From positions 1 to 5,383 of the forward strand of contig UQVI01000120.1 in the NCBI GenBank assembly GCA_900544515.1: a DNA stretch of 5,383 nt, given 5' to 3'. Positions 1-5,335 of this stretch are shown here, in pieces. The notes under the pieces are model-generated. The model had not been told where the DNA came from and did not search any database. It worked only from the letters and a program-made list of their open reading frames with translations. Source of the stretch: an uncultured Oscillospiraceae bacterium (GTDB lineage Bacteria > Bacillota > Clostridia > Oscillospirales > Acutalibacteraceae). Positions within the stretch are counted from its first letter, which is position 1. Each line of letters starts with the position of its first letter. The position numbers and the translations under genes were made by a program.

Positions 1-46
1 AGATTCGCCTTAGTCTCGTGGGCTCGGAGATGTGTATAAGAGACAG
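1..46 (+). other. Untrimmed Illumina Nextera i7 adapter (artefact)
   Basis: This is synthetic library DNA, not genome. It reads, in order, the last four bases of P7 (AGAT, 1-4), the 8-base index TCGCCTTA (5-12, known as Nextera N701), the read-2 primer part GTCTCGTGGGCTCGG (13-27) and the 19-base Tn5 mosaic end AGATGTGTATAAGAGACAG (28-46). Native DNA begins at 47. The same adapter is present in reverse complement at the other end of the contig. Confidence 0.98.
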
Positions 47-94
47 GGGCAAATGTGGTAAACTATATACCAAAATAATTTGTGAGGTGTTAGT

Positions 95-1348
95 ATGTTA
101 TATTCAGAAATGACGAAGGAAGAACTTTTTAAGGAGCAGAAGGCACTTAAGAAAAGATATGATGCCTTCAAGGCAAGAGGATTAAAGCTTGATATGAGTC
201 GCGGTAAGCCGGGTCAGGATCAGCTTAATCTTTCAACAGGTATTTATGATGTAAGAAATTATATTGCTGACGGACTTGATGTTCGTAACTATGGTATGCT
301 TGATGGTATTCCGAGCTGTAAAAAGCTCTTTGCCGATTTGCTTGATGTTGATGCAAAGAATGTTATTATCGGTCCTAATGCCAGTCTGACACTTATGTTT
401 GACTATGTTTGTCAGTGCTATACACACGGTGCCGGCAGTACCCCTTGGTGCAAGTTGGACGAGGTTAAGTTCCTTTGTCCTGTTCCGGGTTATGACAGAC
501 ATTTTACAATCTGCGAGCATTTTGGCATTAAGATGATTAATGTTCCTATGAAGGATGACGGACCTGATATGGACGTTATCGAAGAACTGATTAAGGACGA
601 GAGTGTAAAGGGTATGTTCTGTGTACCTAAGTATTCAAATCCTCAGGGTATTACCTATAGTGATGAGGTTGTTAAGCGTATTGCTGCTATGAAGCCTGCA
701 GCAGAGGATTTCAGACTGATTTGGGATAATGCTTATTGTATTCACGACCTTGATGATGAGGGTGATGAGCTTCTTAACATCTTTGATGTTCTCCCTGAAT
801 ACGGCAACGAGGATATGGTTATTGAGGTTTGCTCAACTTCAAAGATTACATTTCCGGGTGCAGGTGTATCTGCTCTTATTGCAAGTGAAAATAATCTTAA
901 TGCAATCAGAAAGCGCCTGAATGCGCAGACAATCAGCTATGATAAGATGAATCAGCACAGACACGTACAGTTCTTTGGCAATGCTGACGGCGTGCGTGAA
1001 CATATGAAAAAGCACGCTCAGATTCTTAAGCCTAAGTTTGATATGGTGCTCAATCATCTTGAGAACGAACTCGGCGGTAAGGGTATCGCAACCTGGTTCA
1101 ATCCTAAGGGCGGTTATTTCATCAGCCTTGATGTTATGAACGGCTGTGCAAAGAGAACAGGTGAGCTTTGTAAAGAAGCCGGTGTTACACTTACAACAGT
1201 AGGCGCAACATATCCTTACGGTATTGACCCCAATGACAGCAATATCCGTATTGCACCGTCTTTCCCACCTGTTGCTGAACTTGATATTGCGGCAGAGCTG
1301 CTTTGCATCTGCGTTCGTCTTGCTTGCGTGGAAAAGCTTTTAGGATAA
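95..1348 (+). CDS. PLP-dependent aspartate aminotransferase (subgroup Ic type, PF12897-like)
   Basis: A complete 417-residue fold-type I aminotransferase, expected in the cytoplasm to exchange an amino group between aspartate (or a similar amino acid) and 2-oxoglutarate, using pyridoxal phosphate. Visible motifs in order: SRGKP (35-39), the cofactor phosphate loop GPNASLT (93-99), PGYDRH (131-136, cofactor-stacking Tyr133), SNPQG (181-185, Asn182), DNAY (211-214, Asp211 against the pyridine nitrogen and Tyr214), the Schiff-base lysine Lys250 in STSKITFPGAG, and NIRIAPSFP (383-391) with Arg385 expected to bind the substrate carboxylate. Length and motif spacing fit the Corynebacterium-type AspAT subgroup. 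The start is supported by GAGGTG at 84-89, five bases before the ATG. It is the first gene of a cluster, with the next gene 7 bp on. Its promoter is probably lost off the contig end. Substrate choice (aspartate or another amino acid) is inferred from family only. Confidence 0.9.
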   Translation: MLYSEMTKEELFKEQKALKKRYDAFKARGLKLDMSRGKPGQDQLNLSTGIYDVRNYIADGLDVRNYGMLDGIPSCKKLFADLLDVDAKNVIIGPNASLTLMFDYVCQCYTHGAGSTPWCKLDEVKFLCPVPGYDRHFTICEHFGIKMINVPMKDDGPDMDVIEELIKDESVKGMFCVPKYSNPQGITYSDEVVKRIAAMKPAAEDFRLIWDNAYCIHDLDDEGDELLNIFDVLPEYGNEDMVIEVCSTSKITFPGAGVSALIASENNLNAIRKRLNAQTISYDKMNQHRHVQFFGNADGVREHMKKHAQILKPKFDMVLNHLENELGGKGIATWFNPKGGYFISLDVMNGCAKRTGELCKEAGVTLTTVGATYPYGIDPNDSNIRIAPSFPPVAELDIAAELLCICVRLACVEKLLG

Positions 1349-1355
1349 TGATAAA

Positions 1356-2144
1356 ATGAAACTTGGCGCTTCTACTGCCTGCTTTTATCCGCTTGAAACG
1401 GAGCAGGCATTAAAAAATGTATGTGCTTTGGGCTTTGAAAAGGCTGAGGTGTTTATGAATGCACCCAGTGAGCTTGAGGAGCTGTTTGCTAAGGAGCTTG
1501 GAAGGATAGCAGAGGATGGAGGAATCGATATCATATCTGTTCATCCGTTTTCCAGCTTCCTTGAATCCTCCTGCATCTTTGGTGATTATCAGAGACGCTT
1601 TGAGGATTATATCGGACTGTATCAGAAAACCTGCCATGCGGCAGCAGTGCTCGGTGCAAAGTTTGTGGTTATTCACGGTGCAGTGGCAATGCCGAAAATA
1701 CCGATTCCTGATGAAAGATATTTTGAGCGTTTCAGGTATCTGATTGAGCTCGGAAAGGCTGAGGGCATTATGGTGTGCCAGGAGAATGTAAACAGGTTCA
1801 AAAGTCAGTCAATTGATTTTTGCAGGAACATGCGTGATGCTCTGGGCAGTGATTATAATATGGTTTTTGATATTAAACAGACTGTCCGTGCAGGTGAAGA
1901 TACTTTTACCTTTCTGGAGGAGTTCAAGCATCAGATAAGACATCTTCATATCAGTGATAACGGTGCAGCAGGGGACTGTCTTCCTCCCGGAAAGGGCACA
2001 TTTGATTTTAAAAGACTTAAGAATATTATGGACACTGCTGATTATAAAGGCGATGCCGTAATTGAAATCTATTCAGGCAGCTACGATGTTGCGAAAGAGC
2101 TAAAGGAAAGTAAGGTTTATTTGGATAAATTATGGCAAAGGTAA
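1356..2144 (+). CDS. Sugar phosphate isomerase/epimerase (xylose isomerase-like TIM barrel)
   Basis: A complete 262-residue protein of the AP-endonuclease-2 / xylose isomerase-like TIM-barrel superfamily (PF01261). Members use a divalent metal to isomerise or epimerise sugars and related polyols; this one should be cytoplasmic, with no signal peptide or membrane segment. The expected metal ligands are all present at the ends of successive strands: Glu143 (CQENVNR), Asp172 (VFDIKQ), His198 (HLHISD) and Glu237 (IEIY), with supporting His63 (SVHPF) and His107 (VIHG). The loop GDCLPPGKGTFDF (206-218) is typical of the family. The start lies 7 bp after the aminotransferase stop. The AGGA at 1342-1345, inside the end of that gene, is a weak ribosome site, so translational coupling is likely. 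The last 13 bp overlap the transporter gene. The exact substrate cannot be told from sequence; IolI-like inosose isomerase and hydroxypyruvate isomerase relatives are equally possible. Confidence 0.85.
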   Translation: MKLGASTACFYPLETEQALKNVCALGFEKAEVFMNAPSELEELFAKELGRIAEDGGIDIISVHPFSSFLESSCIFGDYQRRFEDYIGLYQKTCHAAAVLGAKFVVIHGAVAMPKIPIPDERYFERFRYLIELGKAEGIMVCQENVNRFKSQSIDFCRNMRDALGSDYNMVFDIKQTVRAGEDTFTFLEEFKHQIRHLHISDNGAAGDCLPPGKGTFDFKRLKNIMDTADYKGDAVIEIYSGSYDVAKELKESKVYLDKLWQR

Positions 2145-3022
2145 GTAACAGGACTAAGGGTATCATATGTATTCTGCTGTCGGCATTGTGCTTCAGCGGA
2201 ATGAGCAGCTTTATCAATCTGTCCGGTGATGTGCCCATTGCACAGAAGGTTTTTTTCAGAAATCTTGTTGCTTTATTCATAGCAACCGTTACTTTGCTGA
2301 AAAACAGGGAAAGCTTCAAGCCGCATAAGGGATGTATAAAGTATCATATTATCAGGTCCGGTGCAGGGCTTTTGGGCGTGTTCGGTAATTTCTATGCCAC
2401 AACCAAAATGGCGTCCACTGCCGATGCGGCAATTCTGAATAAGATGAGTCCTTTTTTTACCCTGATCTTTTCAGCGATTTTCTTAAAGGAAAAGGTTAAA
2501 CCGAAACAGGCTGTTGCAATCGGAATTGCTTTTCTTGGTGCAATGTTTGTAATAAAGCCTACGATGAGCAATGTGGAACTTTTGCCGTCAGTGTGTGGCT
2601 TTATCGGCGGTGTTTGCGCAGGTGGCGCATATACCTGCGTCCGTCATATGGGCAATAAAGGAGAGAACGGCAGGTTTACGGTATTCTTCTTCTCCTTGTT
2701 TTCCTGTCTTGTAACTGCTCCGTATCTCATTTTTAGTTTTCATCCGATGTCAAAAACACAATGGATTTATCTTATAATGGTGGGTGTGTGTGCAGCAGGC
2801 GGACAGTTCAGTATAACTGCAGCCTATACATTTGCTCCCAGCAGGGAAATTTCTGTTTACGATTATTCAAATGTAATATTTACAGCAATCAGCGGCTACT
2901 TCTTTCTCGGCGGACAGGTGCCTGACTTGTGGTCGTTTGTAGGATATTTTATTATCTGTATGATGGCAGCGTGGATGTTTATATACAATAAGAGGGAATA
3001 TAACCTTAAAAAGTCAATGTAA
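2132..3022 (+). CDS. EamA/DMT-family membrane transporter
   Basis: A complete 296-residue inner-membrane protein of the drug/metabolite transporter superfamily, with two EamA repeats of five helices. Hydrophobic segments lie at about 10-30, 34-56, 72-91, 96-118, 125-142, 150-170, 181-202, 211-231, 238-260 and 266-285, with a basic tail (KREYNLKK) expected in the cytoplasm. Family hallmarks are the positively charged loop after helix 2 (KNRESFKPHKG), a helix-4 segment of the form AAILNKMSPFFTLIFSAIFL followed by KEKVKPKQ, and the matching second-repeat region 238-261 ending in FFLGGQVPD. Relatives export or import amino acids, sugars, nucleobases or drugs; the substrate here is unknown. The ATG overlaps the isomerase gene by 13 bp and has only a weak ribosome site (TTGGAT, 2121-2126), so it probably depends on coupled translation. 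No terminator follows it, so read-through into nrdR is possible. Confidence 0.88.
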   Translation: MAKVSNRTKGIICILLSALCFSGMSSFINLSGDVPIAQKVFFRNLVALFIATVTLLKNRESFKPHKGCIKYHIIRSGAGLLGVFGNFYATTKMASTADAAILNKMSPFFTLIFSAIFLKEKVKPKQAVAIGIAFLGAMFVIKPTMSNVELLPSVCGFIGGVCAGGAYTCVRHMGNKGENGRFTVFFFSLFSCLVTAPYLIFSFHPMSKTQWIYLIMVGVCAAGGQFSITAAYTFAPSREISVYDYSNVIFTAISGYFFLGGQVPDLWSFVGYFIICMMAAWMFIYNKREYNLKKSM

Positions 3023-3038
3023 TCACAATATATTGATG
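3023..3038. promoter_or_regulatory. Putative NrdR box 1 (distal operator)
   Basis: TCACAATATATTGATG matches 12 of 16 positions of the NrdR-box consensus as I recall it (ACACWATATATWGTGT) and contains a perfect 10-bp palindrome, CAATATATTG (3026-3035). It lies directly before the nrdR promoter, 14 bp upstream of the -35. NrdR boxes normally occur in pairs bound cooperatively by the nucleotide-loaded repressor, and a second box follows at 3060-3075. The call rests on consensus match and position next to nrdR. Confidence 0.68.
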
Positions 3039-3052
3039 TAAAGTAAAGATAC

Positions 3053-3081
3053 TTGCATTTATCTATATATTGTGATATAAT
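3053..3081 (+). promoter_or_regulatory. nrdR promoter (sigma-A type, extended -10)
   Basis: The -35 is TTGCAT (3053-3058), followed by a 17-bp spacer and a perfect -10, TATAAT (3076-3081). The bases TGA immediately before it (3073-3075) form an extended -10 (TGnTATAAT). Transcription should begin near 3088, giving a leader of about 28 nt before the nrdR start at 3116. The spacer is almost filled by NrdR box 2, so bound repressor would block RNA polymerase directly. Confidence 0.85.
3060..3075. promoter_or_regulatory. Putative NrdR box 2 (proximal operator, between -35 and -10)
   Basis: TATCTATATATTGTGA matches 12 of 16 positions of the NrdR-box consensus as I recall it, including the whole core and right half CTATATATTGTG. 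It fills the spacer between the -35 and -10 of the nrdR promoter, the classic place for a repressor site. The box centres are 37 bp apart, against the 31-32 bp I recall as usual for NrdR pairs. Autorepression of nrdR is inferred. Confidence 0.72.
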
Positions 3082-3102
3082 ATACCTATTAAGGAATAAT
3101 AT

Positions 3103-3107
3103 GGAGG
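3103..3107 (+). promoter_or_regulatory. nrdR ribosome binding site that decides the start
   Basis: GGAGG lies 8 bases before the ATG at 3116, good spacing for the start that gives the standard NrdR N-terminus MRCPFC. The site sits within an earlier in-frame ATG at 3101, which has its own AAGGA (3091-3095) at 5 bases. Family alignment favours 3116. Confidence 0.8.
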
Positions 3108-3115
3108 ATTTTCCA

Positions 3116-3559
3116 ATGAGATGTCCGTTTTGCGGTTTTGAAGAAAGTAAGGTTATTGATTCACGTCCTACTGATGAGAATGAGCGTATCCGCCGCCGCC
3201 GTGAATGTCTGCAGTGCAGCAAGCGCTTTACGACTTATGAGACCATTGAAGATGTACCTATTATTGTTATCAAAAAGGATAAAAGCAGGGAAGTATTTGA
3301 CAGAAATAAGATTTTAAAGGGTATGCTGCGTGCCTGTGAAAAAAGGTCGGTAACTATTTCCGAGCTGGAAACAGCAATCAGTGAGATTGAGGCAACCCTG
3401 CAGTCTGCCATTGACCGAGAGGTTACATCCGTCAGAATCGGTGAGCTTATTATGGAAAAGCTTAAGCAGATTGACGAGGTGGCTTATATCCGCTTTGCGT
3501 CTGTTTACAAGGAGTTTGATTCTGTTGAGGCTTTCCGTGATGAAATTTCAAAAATGTAA
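3116..3559 (+). CDS. nrdR: Transcriptional repressor NrdR
   Basis: A complete 147-residue NrdR, the nucleotide-sensing repressor of ribonucleotide reductase genes (nrd), acting in the cytoplasm on paired NrdR boxes. The N-terminal zinc ribbon has four cysteines, Cys3, Cys6, Cys31 and Cys34 (MRCPFC and CLQC), with the highly conserved segments VIDSRPTDE, IRRRREC and KRFTTYE between and after them. The ATP-cone domain spans about 49-139 (IIVIKKDKSREVFDRNKILKGM onward to the YIRFASVYKEF motif at 124-134). Length is normal for the family. The open frame extends upstream to an ATG at 3053, but that would add 21 unconserved residues and lie upstream of the predicted transcription start, so 3116 with GGAGG at 8 bases was chosen. 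The gene has its own promoter overlaid by an NrdR box and its own terminator, so it is probably monocistronic and self-repressed. No ribonucleotide reductase gene is in this window; the targets must lie elsewhere. Confidence 0.97.
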   Translation: MRCPFCGFEESKVIDSRPTDENERIRRRRECLQCSKRFTTYETIEDVPIIVIKKDKSREVFDRNKILKGMLRACEKRSVTISELETAISEIEATLQSAIDREVTSVRIGELIMEKLKQIDEVAYIRFASVYKEFDSVEAFRDEISKM

Positions 3560-3573
3560 ATAATATGTAAAAT

Positions 3574-3612
3574 AAAAGGCTGTTTGCAATTGCTTTGCAG
3601 ACGGCCTTTTTT
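3574..3612 (+). terminator. Strong intrinsic terminator after nrdR
   Basis: A 16-bp stem, AAAAGGCTGTTTGCAA (3574-3589) with TTGCAGACGGCCTTTT (3595-3610), closed by a 5-base loop TTGCT. It pairs along its full length with two G-U pairs and ends in a run of six T (3607-3612). It lies 14 bp after the nrdR stop. The A-run on the left side (AATAAAA) gives a T-rich tail on the other strand, so it could also stop transcription on the minus strand, although no minus-strand gene is seen nearby. Confidence 0.93.
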
Positions 3613-3628
3613 CTTGCCTTTTTTCTTG
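3605..3628. repeat. Tandem 12-bp direct repeat (CCTTTTTTCTTG x2)
   Basis: Two perfect, adjoining copies occupy 3605-3616 and 3617-3628. The first includes the end of the terminator stem and its T-run; the -35 of the following promoter (TTGCCT) straddles the junction of the two copies. A slipped-strand duplication is the simplest origin. Confidence 0.85.
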
Positions 3629-3642
3629 TTTTAGTGTATAAT
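3614..3642 (+). promoter_or_regulatory. Promoter of the beta-galactosidase gene
   Basis: The -35 is TTGCCT (3614-3619), followed by a 17-bp spacer and a perfect -10, TATAAT (3637-3642). Transcription should begin near 3649, leaving a leader of about 28 nt. The -35 starts one base after the terminator T-run, so the gene is insulated from nrdR transcription. No clear operator or cre-like catabolite site is visible around it, and no sugar-responsive regulator lies in the window. Confidence 0.8.
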
Positions 3643-3657
3643 CAAATTATCTGTGAC

Positions 3658-3664
3658 AAGGAGG
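3658..3664 (+). promoter_or_regulatory. Ribosome binding site AAGGAGG with two candidate starts
   Basis: A full-strength Shine-Dalgarno. It lies 5 bases before an ATG at 3670, which opens only a ten-codon frame, and 12 bases before the ATG at 3677 that opens the beta-galactosidase frame. The spacing to the real gene is unusually long. Confidence 0.8.
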
Positions 3665-3669
3665 CTGCA

Positions 3670-3702
3670 ATGCAATATGAATTACAACCTGAAAACCAAT
3701 AA
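3670..3702 (+). other. Ten-codon reading frame overlapping the lacZ start
   Basis: ATG to TAA encodes MQYELQPENQ, in a different frame from lacZ, with better Shine-Dalgarno spacing than lacZ itself (5 against 12 bases). It could take initiating ribosomes away from lacZ, or it may be chance. Nothing else supports translation. It is listed because it decides how the lacZ start should be read. Confidence 0.3.
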
Positions 3703-5335
3703 TTATAAGACTTTTAAAGTGTTTAAAGATAATGTAATGAGCCCACGCTCATACTTTATTCCGTTTGCTTCTTTATCTGAATTGGAAAACACGGATATAA
3801 GAAATGAGCGTTACAGCTCATCTATGGTGGAATGCCTTAGTGGTGAATGGGATTTTGCTTATTATAAAAACTGCCTTGATATCCCTGCTGATTTTGATAC
3901 ATCAAAAGTGGAATTTGACAAGGTGGCTGTTCCGTCAACCTGGCAGCATACAGGCTATGAACCGCCGTATTATGTGAATACAAGATATCAGTTCAAGCCG
4001 AATCCGCCTCATTTTCCTGAGGATTGTCCGGCAGGTGTATACAGAAGATTCATCACTGTCGATGATGTAAAGCGGAATTTATATATCAGCTTTTTGGGTG
4101 TTGCAGGAGCGTTTGATCTTTTCTGCAACGGAAAATTTGTTGGCTACAGTGAGGGCAGCCATAATACTTCCCAGTTTGAGCTTAACGAGTTTGTTACCGA
4201 AGGCGAAAATGAGCTTGTTGTTGTGAACTACAAATGGAGCAATGGTACATATCTTGAAGCACAGGATATGTTCAGATGCAATGGTATTTTCCGTGATGTC
4301 CTTCTTTACAAAACAGGCAATAACTCCATTTATGATTTTGAAGCAAAGACAACTTATCTTAAGGATAAAGAATATAAGCTTGAAATTATACCTGCATTGA
4401 AGATTACTGAGGAATGTCAGCTTACAGCATTTATTTATGACGACGGTAAGCTCCTTAGTTCAAAATCAATCAATGTTACACCAAGCGAAATAGATAAAAT
4501 TACATTTGATTCTTTACAAGTGAATGAATGGTCTGCTGAGATGCCGTATCTTTATGACCTCATCATCACACTTTCTATCGGTGAGGATATCCTTGAGGTT
4601 GTTAAGAAACATATCGGATTTAAGCATATTGAAATAAAAGGAAATGTATTCTATTTCAACAATCAGCATATCAAGCTTCTTGGTGTAAACCACCACGATA
4701 CGAATCCCAAAACAGGATATGTGATGAGCATTGAGAATATGGAGCTCGATGTCAGAACGATTAAAAATTATAATGGTAACTGTGTAAGAACATCACATTA
4801 TCCGCCTGATCCTGCATTCCTTGATTTTTGTGATGAATATGGTATCTACGTTGTAGATGAGGCTGATATTGAAACACACGGCTGTGAAACAGAGCTACAC
4901 AGACGCGGTGCGTGCTCACATAATCCTGAATGGAGAGAGCATTATTGGGACAGAATTTACCGTATGTTTGCACGTGATAAAAACCATGCATCCATCACAA
5001 TGTGGTCACTCGGTAATGAGTCACACGGTTATCTGAATCAGGACTACTGCTATGATGAGCTGAAAAAGCTTACAGCGATTCCTATTCACTATGAGGCTGT
5101 CTGCAGAACAAAACGCTGGGCTTATGATGTCGTTTCTCAGATGTATACCCATCCTGCAAGATGTGAAAAAATTGCAGCAGGTCACGGATTACCGGGTAAG
5201 TATTATAAGAAACCGTTCTATCTTTGCGAATATGCTCATGCAATGGGTGTTGGTGCAGGCGAGCTTGAAAGATATGTAAAGTGTTTTTACAGTGCAGACA
5301 ATATGCTTGGCGGCTGTATATGGGAATTTGTGGAC
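3677..5335 (+). CDS. lacZ: GH2 beta-galactosidase (LacZ type), 3' end missing
   Basis: The first 553 codons of a cytoplasmic glycoside hydrolase family 2 beta-galactosidase, which splits lactose and other beta-galactosides with retention of configuration. Domains: jelly-roll sugar-binding domain (about 45-210, with PSTWQ and YRRFI), immunoglobulin-like domain (about 215-315) and the start of the catalytic TIM barrel (about 317 onward). Active-site residues are Glu399 and His401 (DEADIETHG, metal site), His374 (SHYP), acid/base Glu448 (WSLGNES) and nucleophile Glu518 (CEYAHAMG), matching E. coli Glu461 and Glu537 for the catalytic pair. There is no signal peptide. The acid/base motif continues SHG where E. 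coli has SGHG. The frame runs open into adapter sequence, so native codons end with Asp553 in GGCIWEFVD. The barrel end and C-terminal domains, roughly 450 residues in typical relatives, are missing. The start at 3677 is the only in-frame ATG compatible with the N-terminus. Confidence 0.93.

Larger units (their letters stand above)
3022..3076. repeat. 16-bp inverted repeat with one mismatch, upstream of nrdR
   Basis: The arms are 3022-3037 (ATCACAATATATTGAT) and 3061-3076 (ATCTATATATTGTGAT), separated by 23 bp. They are complementary over 16 positions except 3034/3064, and the outer 12 positions pair perfectly. The left arm begins on the last base of the transporter stop codon and the right arm ends on the first base of the -10 box. 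Each arm is itself roughly palindromic and matches an NrdR box, so operator DNA explains it better than an RNA hairpin. Confidence 0.85.

Noticed and set aside
47..94. A promoter for the aminotransferase operon (TATACC-like -10 at 66-71)
   Set aside because: The -10 is poor and a matching -35 would fall at the adapter junction, so native sequence needed to judge it is missing.
233..520. Minus-strand open frame inside the aminotransferase gene
   Set aside because: It lies opposite a well-conserved coding region, has no recognisable motif, and is best explained as a shadow; the same holds for minus-strand frames at 839-1057, 1410-1676, 2026-2319, 2896-3222, 4514-4696 and 4761-4991.
1348..1359. 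TAATG-type stop/start overlap at the end of the aminotransferase gene
   Set aside because: ATG 1348 reaches a TGA after three codons; the isomerase frame begins at ATG 1356.
3022..3076. Inverted repeat as an intrinsic terminator for the transporter operon
   Set aside because: The arms are AT-rich, the loop would be 23 bases, there is no T-run after the right arm, and the right arm lies inside the nrdR promoter.
3053..3115. A 168-residue version of NrdR starting at ATG 3053
   Set aside because: It would start inside the -35 box, upstream of the predicted transcription start, and adds residues not found in NrdR proteins.
3381..3563. Plus-strand open frame overlapping the end of nrdR
   Set aside because: It is an out-of-frame shadow of the conserved ATP-cone coding sequence, without its own ribosome site.
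3613..3676. A cre or LacI-type operator before lacZ
   Set aside because: No sequence resembling the cre consensus or a clear palindrome is visible between the promoter and the start codon.
5091..5279. Plus-strand open frame of 62 codons inside lacZ
   Set aside because: It is an out-of-frame shadow across the conserved GH2 nucleophile region, with no ribosome site or protein features.
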